From contig CAWHZD010000007.1 of assembly GCA_963833745.1 (NCBI GenBank), positions 868,001 to 932,000 of the forward strand: a stretch of DNA of 64,000 nt, read 5' to 3'. Positions 43,054-50,754 of the stretch are shown here, in pieces (the first letter of the stretch is position 1; every line of letters begins with the position of its first letter). Both the position numbers and the translations under genes were made by a program. The notes below the pieces were generated by a model, which saw nothing but the letters and a program-made list of their open reading frames with translations, was not told the DNA's origin and did not search any database. This stretch comes from AP-15 sp963833745 (GTDB lineage Bacteria > Pseudomonadota > Alphaproteobacteria > ATCC43930 > CGMCC-115725).

Positions 43054-43844
43054 GGTTTGCGGGCCTCGACCATGGCCGAGACGATGTGGTTCTCGATGTC
43101 TCGGCCGGGAGCCCAGGTCTTGATCAGCTCACGGCTTTCCGGTTTCCGGGTCACGCGGACCTCAACAAATCCGGCGCTCGCAAGCCACTCCTCGATGCGG
43201 TCGGCAGAAGCCGCGCCGGCAACGCAGCTGCACAGCAAAGCGGGATCGGATATCAGTTCGGCCGGCAACGGAGCAGTGTTGACGATGTCCGACACCGCGA
43301 GCCGCCCGCCCGATTTGAGGACGCGAAAGGCTTCGCGGAACACCTGCGCCTTGTCGGGGACCAGGTTGATCACGCAATTCGAGATCACGACATCGGCCGC
43401 GTTATCGGCGACCGGCAGGTGTTCGAGTTCCCCGAGGCGGAATTCGACGTTGCCGGCCCCGATCCGGGCAGTGTTGTCGCGCGCCTTTTTTAACATCTCG
43501 TGGGTCATGTCGACACCGATCACGTGACCGGTGTCGCCGACCCGTTGCGCCGCCAGGAAGCAGTCGAACCCGGCGCCGCTGCCGAGATCGACGACGGTTT
43601 CACCCGGCCGCATGGCGGCGATCGCCTGCGGGTTGCCGCAGCCAAGCCCAAGATTGGCCCCATCGGGAACCGCGGCCAGCTCCGCCGCGGAATAGCCCAT
43701 CCGGCGCGCTTTATCCTGCGCCGTGCCGGCATCTTCCGGGCCGCAACACGAGGAGGCCGCCGGCGCGCAGCAGCTCGCCTCGCTTGCCGACGCGATGCCG
43801 CCGTAGCGGGCGCGCACCATCTCCTTGATCTGAACATCATCCAT
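43050..43844 (-). CDS. arsM: Arsenite S-adenosylmethionine methyltransferase
   Basis: A 264-residue class I methyltransferase. SAM-binding motif I is VVDLGSGAGFDCFLAA. Arsenic-binding cysteines expected in ArsM are seen in CC/CC pairs near residues 25-34, ISNCVINLVPDK and LLCSCVAGA. It methylates As(III) to mono-, di- and possibly trimethyl forms. It is the second gene of the operon, 11 bases from arsR, and coupled to arsC by a GTGA overlap. Confidence 0.93.
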   Translation of the reverse strand: MDDVQIKEMVRARYGGIASASEASCCAPAASSCCGPEDAGTAQDKARRMGYSAAELAAVPDGANLGLGCGNPQAIAAMRPGETVVDLGSGAGFDCFLAAQRVGDTGHVIGVDMTHEMLKKARDNTARIGAGNVEFRLGELEHLPVADNAADVVISNCVINLVPDKAQVFREAFRVLKSGGRLAVSDIVNTAPLPAELISDPALLCSCVAGAASADRIEEWLASAGFVEVRVTRKPESRELIKTWAPGRDIENHIVSAMVEARKP

Positions 43845-43855
43845 TGTTTGTCTCC

Positions 43856-44227
43856 CTATGCGGCCGTGGTCTTCGCCGGGGCCTCTGTGCAGCAGCCGGA
43901 AGCCGGGTCACACACCGGGGCGCTGACCGCATCACGCCCGCAGCAGTTTTCGGTGAGGTAGGCCAACAGCGCGTTCATCGCGCCGTACTCGGCCGAATAG
44001 ATCAGTTGCCGGCTCAGGCGGCGCTGGGTAATCAGACCGGCATGGACGAGCTGCGCCAGATGGAAGGAGAGCGACGAGGGCTGAACGCCCAGGCGCTCGG
44101 CAATCGCCCCGGCCGGCAGCCCTGCCGGCCCGCAGGTGACCAGCAGCCGGAACAGCGCGAGGCGGGTTTCCTGCGCCAGCGCGCCGAGGGCTGAGATCGC
44201 AGTTTTCTCGTCCACGACCGTTTCCAT
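43856..44227 (-). CDS. arsR: ArsR/SmtB-family arsenic repressor
   Basis: A 123-residue winged-helix regulator: LAQETRLALFRLLV, recognition helix QPSSLSFHLAQL, and wing TQRRLSRQLIYS. The N-terminal CVC site of the E. coli protein is missing; instead the C-terminal ENCC and later Cys residues resemble the AfArsR type, in which a CC plus a third Cys bind As(III). First gene of the operon; autoregulation is expected through the nearby operator-like sequence at 44231-44244. Confidence 0.92.
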   Translation of the reverse strand: METVVDEKTAISALGALAQETRLALFRLLVTCGPAGLPAGAIAERLGVQPSSLSFHLAQLVHAGLITQRRLSRQLIYSAEYGAMNALLAYLTENCCGRDAVSAPVCDPASGCCTEAPAKTTAA

Positions 44228-44230
44228 AAT

Positions 44231-44244
44231 TCAACGATCGTCAA
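44231..44244. promoter_or_regulatory. Possible ArsR operator
   Basis: TCAACGATCGTCAA has a perfect central palindrome (ACGATCGT) and flanking TCAA/TTGA-type half sites, immediately before the arsR start. ArsR proteins bind dyads with TTGA-type arms, so a role as operator is reasonable. Confidence 0.5.
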
Positions 44245-44370
44245 ATAGACCAGGCCTAGCCCTTCGTCAACCCACATTATGAAACTTATCGAAGCGACGA
44301 ACTATGGGTCTTGAAAACGGAGAGCCCGGCGGGTGGACGTGGACTTAGCGATCCGATATTCCCGGCAAGC

Positions 44371-44454
44371 ATGAAGCGCGTTGCCTCTCCGAAACGAATT
44401 CGCGGTCTGATCGGCGACGTCGAAGCGGCGCTTAAGTCTCAGGATTTGGCATGA
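44371..44454 (+). CDS. Possible 27-residue leader peptide
   Basis: ATG 44371 opens a 27-codon basic frame (MKRVASPKRIRGLIGDVEA) that ends in TGA overlapping the ATG of the MOT1 gene (ATGA). The overlap suggests translational coupling to the transporter. There is no homologue I recognise and no strong ribosome site; it may be a leader peptide, a remnant of a lost gene, or chance. Confidence 0.3.
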   Translation: MKRVASPKRIRGLIGDVEAALKSQDLA

Positions 44455-45713
44455 GCGCGGAGATCGATCAGCCAGAGAACCAGAGCGTACCGCCCGGCCT
44501 GCGGCCGATCGAGGAGACACGCCGGAGCATGCTGCATATCCCCGCGGTCGGGGTGCGCGGGCGGCGACAGGCGATCGACGAGCCGCCGATGTTTGTGCGC
44601 TCGCGTTTCGAGTGGAGTGTTCAAGAGGTTTCCGGGTCGCTCGGCGACCTCGGCACGTTCCTGCCGCACATCGTCGGCGCGATCACGATCGTCGGCATGA
44701 ACCCGACCGGCATCCTGACGACGTTCGGGCTGTTTTACGCGTTCTCGGGCGCATTTTACGGTGTACCGATGGCCGTGCAGCCGATGAAAGCGGCATCGGC
44801 GGCCGTGTTGATCGAACCGATGAACCCGGGCGCGATTGCCGGGGCGGGGCTGGTCATCGGTGCGTTCTTCCTTTTCCTTGGCATGACGGGAATTGTCGGC
44901 CGGATTGCCCGTGCCATGCCGCCGACGATCGCGGGCGGGCTACAGCTGGGCCTCGGGCTTTCGTTGGGTGCGCTCGGCATTCGACTGATGCATGGGGAAC
45001 TCTGGCTTGGGGTTGCGATCTCGACCGTCATGCTCGTGCTGATGCGCTACCAGCGCATTCCCGTGGCGCTGATTGCTGTGATCATCGGGATTGGTGTCGG
45101 GCAGCTTGTTGGACTCGCGCCAGCGTTCCCGCACCTCGATTTCAGGCTGCACCTGCCGCACCTGATCGTACCGACCTGGGGGCAGGTCGTGCATGGCACG
45201 ATCTACGCCGTCCTGCCGCAAATCCCACTGACCTTAACCAACGCCATTATCGTGACGGCTGCGGTGTCGCGGCAGTTCTTTCCGACAGAGCGGAACGCGG
45301 TCAACGAACGCAACCTGGCAATCACGACCGGCCTCGGCAATCTGCTCGCAGCACCCTTCGGCGGCTATCTGATGTGTCATGGTGCAGGCGGCATCGCGGG
45401 CCATTTCCGGTTTGGTGCGCGCACCGCGACCGCGCCGGTGTTGATCGGTCTTGTATTTCTTGTGCTCGGTATCGGTTTTGGCGAAAGCGGCTATGCCCTG
45501 CTCAAGACGATCCCGGATGCCGTGTTGGGCGCACTGCTGCTGTTCTCCGGGATCGAGCTGGCGCTTTCGTCAAAGCCCCAGGATTACCGCGACGCCGATC
45601 TGTTCCTTGTCCTGCTGATGGCCGCGATTGGCGTCGCCCTCAATCCCGCCGCCGCATTCGCGGTCGGTCTGCCGCTCGCCTATGCGATCAAGCGGAAGTG
45701 GCTGAGCGTTTGA
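44451..45713 (+). CDS. MOT1-type molybdate/sulfate transporter
   Basis: A 420-residue polytopic membrane protein of the MFS_MOT1/SulP-like group. GSLGDLGTFLPHIVGA and PMAVQPMKAASAAV are the two signature segments of MOT1 (molybdate) transporters, repeated in shape by LTLTNAIIVTAAVSRQFFP and GYLMCHGAGGIAGHF. About ten spans. It is followed nine bases later by tungstate/molybdate ABC genes, which supports molybdate or tungstate rather than sulfate. The first 45 residues are soluble. Confidence 0.83.
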   Translation: MSAEIDQPENQSVPPGLRPIEETRRSMLHIPAVGVRGRRQAIDEPPMFVRSRFEWSVQEVSGSLGDLGTFLPHIVGAITIVGMNPTGILTTFGLFYAFSGAFYGVPMAVQPMKAASAAVLIEPMNPGAIAGAGLVIGAFFLFLGMTGIVGRIARAMPPTIAGGLQLGLGLSLGALGIRLMHGELWLGVAISTVMLVLMRYQRIPVALIAVIIGIGVGQLVGLAPAFPHLDFRLHLPHLIVPTWGQVVHGTIYAVLPQIPLTLTNAIIVTAAVSRQFFPTERNAVNERNLAITTGLGNLLAAPFGGYLMCHGAGGIAGHFRFGARTATAPVLIGLVFLVLGIGFGESGYALLKTIPDAVLGALLLFSGIELALSSKPQDYRDADLFLVLLMAAIGVALNPAAAFAVGLPLAYAIKRKWLSV

Positions 45714-45722
45714 ATTGTTCAG

Positions 45723-46382
45723 GTGATTGATGTCTGGGCCGCTCTTGGGACGGCTGAACTTGCGTACATCGTAGCGCTTTCTATGACGGTCAGCTTGTCC
45801 GCCACGGCTGTAGCTGCGGCCGTGGGATTGCCATGCGGGGCAGCCTTGGTGATCTGCCGGTTTCCCGGCCGCCGGTTGCTGATCTTGCTGGCAAATGCGT
45901 TCCTCGGCTTGCCTCCTGTTGTCGTAGGTCTCGGACTTTACCTGACACTGTCGCGCTCGGGACCTCTGGGTGCGATAGCACTTTTGTTCACACCCGGCGC
46001 TATGGTGCTGGCACAAGCGATTCTGGCGACGCCGATCATCACAGCCTTGGTGCATCGCGCGATCGAGGAGCCATGGGAGGAATACGGCGGCGCGTTGCGG
46101 GTGGAGGGGGCAACCCGGCTGCGATCGATCCGGGTGCTGCTCGCGATCGCGCGGCAGCCGGTTCTGACTGCTGTGCTGGCTGGCTTCGGCCGCACGATTT
46201 CCGAAGTCGGCGCAGTGTTGATCGTCGGCGGCAACATCGCGGGCTATACCCGGACGATGACGACGGCGATCGTGCTGGAGACCAGCAAGGGGGAATTGGG
46301 GCTGGCGCTCGGTCTCGGCTTGATCCTGATCGGCATTAGTATCGCCGTGAGCGCTGCCGCCTTTGTACTTGGGGAGAAATGA
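45723..46382 (+). CDS. tupB: TupB-like tungstate/molybdate ABC permease
   Basis: A 219-residue binding-protein-dependent permease with five to six hydrophobic spans. The cytoplasmic EAA loop is EYGGALRVEGATRLRSIRVLL; TISEVGAVLIVGGNIAGYTRTMTTAI is the conserved C-terminal stretch of TupB/WtpB-like proteins. GTG 45723 is nine bases after the MOT1 stop, and the stop overlaps the next gene as ATGA. It must pair with an ATPase; none is encoded in this operon. Confidence 0.87.
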   Translation: MIDVWAALGTAELAYIVALSMTVSLSATAVAAAVGLPCGAALVICRFPGRRLLILLANAFLGLPPVVVGLGLYLTLSRSGPLGAIALLFTPGAMVLAQAILATPIITALVHRAIEEPWEEYGGALRVEGATRLRSIRVLLAIARQPVLTAVLAGFGRTISEVGAVLIVGGNIAGYTRTMTTAIVLETSKGELGLALGLGLILIGISIAVSAAAFVLGEK

Positions 46383-47218
46383 TGCAACTCCGACAATTTT
46401 TCGCAGTGGTTTTCTTCGTGTTGCTGGCGCATGCCGGCATTGCCGCCGAGTTGCCCTCTGCCCAATCGATTATTCTCGCGTCGATCACCTCAGTCGAGAA
46501 CTCGGGCCTGCTGGCGCACATCTTGCCGGCCTTTACCAAGGAGACCGGGAAAACGGTGCATGTCCTGGCCCAAGGAACCGGGCAGGCGCTCCAGACCGCC
46601 ACGCGCGATGACGCCGATCTGGTTCTGGTGCATGACCCGGACGCCGAGCAGAAATTCATCGCGGCAGGCGACGGCATCGATCGCCGGCAGATCGCGTGGA
46701 ATGACTTTATCGTGGTGGGCCCACGCTCCGACCCGGCGCATATCGCCGGCAGCCAAGTCGCGGTCGCGGGATTGCAGGCAATCGCCGCCGCTCGTGCGCC
46801 GTTTGTTTCGCGCGGCGACAAGAGCGGCACCGACGCGCTTGAGCACCGCCTGTGGCGGGTGGCGGGGATCGACCCCGCCAAAACCGCCGGCGGACCATGG
46901 TACCGCGATATCGGCGGCGGGATGGGGGCGGCGCTCAACACCGCCCAAGCCATGGGCGCTTACACGATCAGCGATCGCGGCACCTGGTTGAGCTTTGGCA
47001 ACAAGGGCGATCTCACCGTGCTGGTCGAAGGCGACCCGCGCCTCGTCAACCGCTACGATGTGATTCTGCTTAATCCGGCGAAACATCCCGTGCCAAAACA
47101 GGCCTTGGCCCGTCGTTTCGCACAGTGGCTGTTGTCACCGGAGGGACAACTCGCGATCGGCGCCTATAAGGTGGATGGCGAGCAGCTGTTCCACCCTTCG
47201 GCGGCGAACCCAAAATAA
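46379..47218 (+). CDS. tupA: TupA-like tungstate/molybdate binding protein
   Basis: A 279-residue periplasmic protein with a signal peptide (residues 1-22). SITSVENSGLLAHILPAF matches the TTTS...SGLL anion loop of TupA, and GTGQALQTATRDDADLVLVHDP and RGDKSGTD are family segments with anion-contacting Ser/Arg. TupA selects tungstate over molybdate in characterised species, but specificity cannot be told here. The ATG overlaps the tupB stop. The gene order MOT1-tupB-tupA, without tupC, is unusual. Confidence 0.88.
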   Translation: MMQLRQFFAVVFFVLLAHAGIAAELPSAQSIILASITSVENSGLLAHILPAFTKETGKTVHVLAQGTGQALQTATRDDADLVLVHDPDAEQKFIAAGDGIDRRQIAWNDFIVVGPRSDPAHIAGSQVAVAGLQAIAAARAPFVSRGDKSGTDALEHRLWRVAGIDPAKTAGGPWYRDIGGGMGAALNTAQAMGAYTISDRGTWLSFGNKGDLTVLVEGDPRLVNRYDVILLNPAKHPVPKQALARRFAQWLLSPEGQLAIGAYKVDGEQLFHPSAANPK

Positions 47219-47301
47219 AGCGGCGTTCAGCGTCTCGTGAATCCCTGGCAAGCGGTGATCGACAAACGAAGGGAATGCAAGCGCCTGCCGCCGCCCCCGT
47301 A

Positions 47302-48093
47302 CTAAGCGAGATACGATCGCGGCACGCAGACCCGGTAGCGGCCGCCGGCGACCGGCACGACCGAAACCTCGACCGCGTAGCATGTGCGCAGCGTCTCGGC
47401 GGTGACGACTTCGGCAGGGGCCCCGATCCGCAGCAGCTCGCCGCCGGCCAGCACTGCCACGCGGTCGGCGCAGGCAAAGGCCTGTTCCGGATGATGGGTC
47501 GACAACAGCACGCTGAGCCCGCGGGTCTCGGCGAGGCCGCGGACGGCATCGAGAACCCGCAGCTGATTGCCGAAATCGAGGCTGGCGGTCGGCTCGTCGA
47601 GGACCAGGATCCGCGGCTCCTGGGCAAGCGCGCGGGCGATCAGCGCCAGCTGCCGCTCGCCGCCGCTGACGCGCGGCCATTCGCGCTGCGCCAAGTGGCC
47701 GATGCCGAGGGTCGCGACCGCCTCCTCGGCTGCGGCGCGATCGGCCGGCGTCGGCGCGCGAAAAGCGCCGCGATGCGCGGTGCGCCCCATCAGCACAAGT
47801 TCGGCCACCGTAAACGGGAAGGTGCCGCCGCCGTTTTGCGGCACATAGCCGAACGTCAGCGCCCGCCGCCGCGGATGCCAGCCGGCGGTTAGTTCGCCAT
47901 CGACACGCACCGTGCCGTCACGCGGCGGGAGCAGGCCGAGGATGGTCTTGAACAAGGTCGATTTGCCCTCACCGTTGCGGCCGAGAACGCACAGCACCTC
48001 GCCGGCCCCGACCGTAAAGCTGAGATGCCGCCCGACGGTATGCCCGGGATAGCCGTAGCTCAGCTCCTCGACGGCCAACCGCGGCGCGCTCAC
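47302..48093 (-). CDS. ABC transporter ATPase, FecE/MolC type
   Basis: A 263-residue ATPase: Walker A GRNGEGKST (Glu in place of the usual Ala/Cys), Q-loop VPQNGGG, signature VSGGERQLALIARALAQ, Walker B ILVLDEPTASLD, and switch His in STHHPEQ. It pairs with the permease upstream; GTG 48093 overlaps that stop as GTGA. The vitamin B12/siderophore-like architecture is also that of the MolBC molybdate/tungstate importer of Haemophilus influenzae, which I favour because of the Mop gene at the head of the operon. Confidence 0.87.
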   Translation of the reverse strand: MSAPRLAVEELSYGYPGHTVGRHLSFTVGAGEVLCVLGRNGEGKSTLFKTILGLLPPRDGTVRVDGELTAGWHPRRRALTFGYVPQNGGGTFPFTVAELVLMGRTAHRGAFRAPTPADRAAAEEAVATLGIGHLAQREWPRVSGGERQLALIARALAQEPRILVLDEPTASLDFGNQLRVLDAVRGLAETRGLSVLLSTHHPEQAFACADRVAVLAGGELLRIGAPAEVVTAETLRTCYAVEVSVVPVAGGRYRVCVPRSYLA

Positions 48094-49184
48094 GTCCACA
48101 CCCGGCGGCGGCCGAAGGCCAGGAGCCACAGGAACACCGGCGTGCCGATGACCGCCGTCAGCACGCCAAGCGGCAATTCCACATTGCCCAGATTGCGCGC
48201 CACGGTATCGACCGCAAGCAGATAGCAGGCGCCGAACAGCACGCTGACCGGCAGCAGCCGGGTGAACGCCGGCCCTACCGTCAGCCGCGCCAGATGGGGC
48301 ACGACAAGCCCGACCCAGCCGATGATGCCGCTCGCCGCGACCGCCGCCGAGGTCATCAACGTCGCGGCCGCGATGACGACGACGCGCAGCATCCGGGTGT
48401 CGAGGCCGAGTGCGCTCGCCTCCTCCTCGCCCAGGGTCATGACGTCGATCCGCCAGCGCAGCAAGGCCAGCGGCACCAATCCGATCGCCACCGCCGGCAC
48501 CAGGCTGGCGAGGTCCGCCGGGTTGACCGCCGCCAGGCTGCCGAGCAGCCAGAAGGTTATGGCGGGCAGCTGGTTGTAGGGGTCGGCGAGGTATTTCAGC
48601 AACCCGACGCCGGCACCGAACAGCGCACCGATGACGATTCCGGCCAGCACCAGCACCAGGACCGCATCGCGGTCGCGGATTGCTGCGGCGATCGCATAGA
48701 CGACGGCCACCGCCGCCAACCCGCCGCCAAACGACGCGGCCTCGATCCCGATCACCGGCAAGGACAGGAAAATCCCGACGACCGCGCCAAAGGCGGCGCC
48801 GGACGAGACGCCGAGGATGTCGGGCGACACCAATGGGTTGCGGAACAGCGACTGGTAGGCGGCTCCCGATCCGGCAAGCGCCGCTCCTACCGCTGTCGCG
48901 GCGATCACCCGGGGCAGGCGAATTTGCAAAATGACGGCTCCCGCCGGCGCCGGCAGCGGCGAGGCGGCACCCGTCGCCTTGGCGACCAGGAAGGCGACAA
49001 GATCGCCCGGCGCCAGCCGGTAGGGCCCGAGCGCGATGGCGGCACCGGCCAGCAGCAGCAACATCAGCACCGCGCCGAGGACGACCGCCCGATACCCGAG
49101 GGCCGCGGAAGGTTCACGCCGGCGGAGTGGCAAGAAGGCCGTTGAGCTGCGCGTCTGTGGGTTCCTGCTGGTAGAAGAGTGCAT
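48090..49184 (-). CDS. ABC permease, FecCD/MolB type
   Basis: A permease of the FecCD family with about ten spans. RLPRVIAATAVGAALAGSGAAYQSLFRNPLVSPDILGVSSGAAFGA and SGIIGWVGLVVPHLARLTVGP are the family hallmarks. The start is uncertain: ATG 49184 (used here) overlaps the upstream gene by 70 bases, while TTG 49133 overlaps by only 20; neither has a clear ribosome site. It is the third gene of mop-binding protein-permease-ATPase. Confidence 0.85.
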   Translation of the reverse strand: MHSSTSRNPQTRSSTAFLPLRRREPSAALGYRAVVLGAVLMLLLLAGAAIALGPYRLAPGDLVAFLVAKATGAASPLPAPAGAVILQIRLPRVIAATAVGAALAGSGAAYQSLFRNPLVSPDILGVSSGAAFGAVVGIFLSLPVIGIEAASFGGGLAAVAVVYAIAAAIRDRDAVLVLVLAGIVIGALFGAGVGLLKYLADPYNQLPAITFWLLGSLAAVNPADLASLVPAVAIGLVPLALLRWRIDVMTLGEEEASALGLDTRMLRVVVIAAATLMTSAAVAASGIIGWVGLVVPHLARLTVGPAFTRLLPVSVLFGACYLLAVDTVARNLGNVELPLGVLTAVIGTPVFLWLLAFGRRRVWT

Positions 49185-50157
49185 AAAAGCGCCGGGCCTC
49201 GGCGCGGACATCCTCGGGAAAGACCGAAGGATAAAGCATCTTCCCGAGCCATAAGAGCCCGATCAATCGATTGGGCGCCGGCGGGTCGTCGAGCCACGAA
49301 AACGGCAGGTCGGGCACGAAATGGATGCGCTTCGCCCGCACCGCCTTGAGCTCGCGCCACACCGGGTCGGTGTCGACCGCGGCATAAAAGCGGCGATCCA
49401 CGGCGAGGATCACATCGGGTTGCCAGGCGAGAACCTGCTCCGGCGAAACCTCGACGATGGTGCGCGGTGCGGTATCCGCGCCAACGACATTGCGCGCCGC
49501 GAGGAAGTCGACGACTTCGCTGCCGATCGAACCGGCAACCGCGGTCTCGAGGCCGCGCGGCCCGCGCGCCACGTAGACGCTCGGACGCTCGCCCGGCGCG
49601 ATTTTTTCGACGCGCCGGCGGGATTGGGTCAGGGTGGCTTCGGCATAGCCCGCCAGGGTTTCAGCGCGTTTCTCGACGCCGAGCAGCGAACCGATGGTGC
49701 GCAGCGTCGCTGCGGTGTCGGCGAGCCGGCCGCCGATCAGCGCGTACGGGATGTGCGTCTGCTGCTGGACCCGGTCGGCGAGCGACACATAGGTGGCGGT
49801 GGTGTTGCCGACATCCAGCACCAGATCGGGCTTCAGCCGCACCACATTTTCGAGGTTGACCGTGTTGCCGCGGCCGGTCAGCCGACCGATCTCGGGCAGT
49901 TCCGCGTACCGCGCCGGCAGAAACGGCCGCGCTTGCGGGCTGGGCGCCCGCGTCCAGCCAAGCATCTTCTCGGGGGCCATCATGTAGAGGGTCAGCGACG
50001 CCGGCGGCCCGGCCGGGAAGACCCGCTCGACCGTGTCCGGCAGGTCGATCCGGCGACCGCCGGAATCGGTAAACGGCGTTGCCCCGGCCGTGCGCGGCGC
50101 GAAGGTCAGCCCGACGAGCGCACCCGCACCCAGACCGAAGAGATCGCGTCGCCTCAC
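49114..50157 (-). CDS. ABC substrate-binding protein, FecB/MolA type
   Basis: A 347-residue class III binding protein with a twin-arginine-like signal (MRRRDLFGLGAGALVG) and processing near TAGA. GNTVNLENVVRLKPDLVLDVGNTT and the central helix are the TroA/FhuD-like fold. This fold is used for siderophores, B12, heme and, in MolA, molybdate or tungstate. GTG 50157 overlaps the mop stop as GTGA. The coupling to a molbindin gene makes molybdate/tungstate the preferred ligand; iron-siderophore remains the alternative. Confidence 0.82.
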   Translation of the reverse strand: MRRRDLFGLGAGALVGLTFAPRTAGATPFTDSGGRRIDLPDTVERVFPAGPPASLTLYMMAPEKMLGWTRAPSPQARPFLPARYAELPEIGRLTGRGNTVNLENVVRLKPDLVLDVGNTTATYVSLADRVQQQTHIPYALIGGRLADTAATLRTIGSLLGVEKRAETLAGYAEATLTQSRRRVEKIAPGERPSVYVARGPRGLETAVAGSIGSEVVDFLAARNVVGADTAPRTIVEVSPEQVLAWQPDVILAVDRRFYAAVDTDPVWRELKAVRAKRIHFVPDLPFSWLDDPPAPNRLIGLLWLGKMLYPSVFPEDVRAEARRFYALFYQQEPTDAQLNGLLATPPA

Positions 50158-50360
50158 TTGGCGACCATCACATCCGACGCCTTGATCACCGCATAGGCGT
50201 CGTCGCCGGTCTTAAGGGCGAGGTCGTCGACCGCCTCGTTGGTGATCGACGAGGTGACGATCACACCGCCGCCGATATCGATGCGTATGTGGGCTGTCGT
50301 CTGACCCTTGGTCACTCCGACGATCTTGCCTTTGAGCTGATTGCGGGCACTGAGTTTCAT
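50154..50360 (-). CDS. mop: Molbindin (Mop, single TOBE domain)
   Basis: A 68-residue cytoplasmic molybdate/tungstate-binding protein: MKLSARNQLKGKIVGVTKG at the start and VYAVIKASDVMVA-like end (DAYAVIKASDVMVAK) are classic Mop/TOBE sequences. Such proteins assemble as hexamers that store oxyanions. GAGGAT precedes ATG 50360. Its stop overlaps the GTG of the binding-protein gene, so it heads a coupled four-gene operon and defines the likely ligand of the importer. Confidence 0.93.
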   Translation of the reverse strand: MKLSARNQLKGKIVGVTKGQTTAHIRIDIGGGVIVTSSITNEAVDDLALKTGDDAYAVIKASDVMVAK

Positions 50361-50754
50361 CGTATCCTCGTCCAAAGCAGAACAACTATGGCTGAACGGC
50401 AGAAGGCTAAACGGCCGCTCGCCGCCAGCGGCACCCGATCTATCCTATCGGATACCCCCTTGCCAGCGGGAACCGGCCGGACGCTGCCGTTCGCCGCGCC
50501 AGGGTCGTGAGTGAGCAGGCGAAGCCGGGCACCGCAGCAAATCGAGCGCGAGCGCCGCATTTCTCACCGATTGGTTCGGGCCTCATCCGGCGCTGTGCCC
50601 GGCCCACCTCCCGGCCACCTGAAGGCAAAAAGAGCTTCGCGGCGCGTTGACAACGAGCGCGCGATCTGTCCGACTAGCCCGTTAACCAGGCATCGTTCCG
50701 GCAGGTCGCCGTCACAGCCCGACGGCGCCAGCTGACTGTGGGAGGAGAAGGCTC
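50361..50754. other. Divergent region upstream of mop
   Basis: This 394-base gap separates mop (minus) from the diheme protein gene (plus). Apart from the TATCC-GGATA dyad at 50441-50454 I see no gene or repeat. GGGAGGAGAAGG at 50741-50752 is the ribosome site of the plus-strand gene. Confidence 0.4.
50441..50454. promoter_or_regulatory. Dyad TATCC-TATC-GGATA upstream of mop
   Basis: A perfect 5-base inverted repeat with a 4-base centre, 80 bases before the mop start. The 8-base word TATCGGAT inside it also occurs (as ATCCGATA, 44351-44358) just upstream of the MOT1-tupBA operon. A shared molybdate/tungstate operator is possible but it is not a canonical ModE box. Confidence 0.3.

Noticed and set aside
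44371..44454. Remnant of the missing tupC
   Set aside because: The 27 codons upstream of the MOT1 gene show no Walker, signature or regulatory-domain sequence, so there is no reason to link them to an ATPase.
47302..50157. Iron-siderophore or B12 importer
   Set aside because: The fold is shared, but the translationally coupled mop gene at the head of the operon and the neighbouring MOT1/TupAB genes favour molybdate/tungstate. The iron option is kept as an alternative in the entries.
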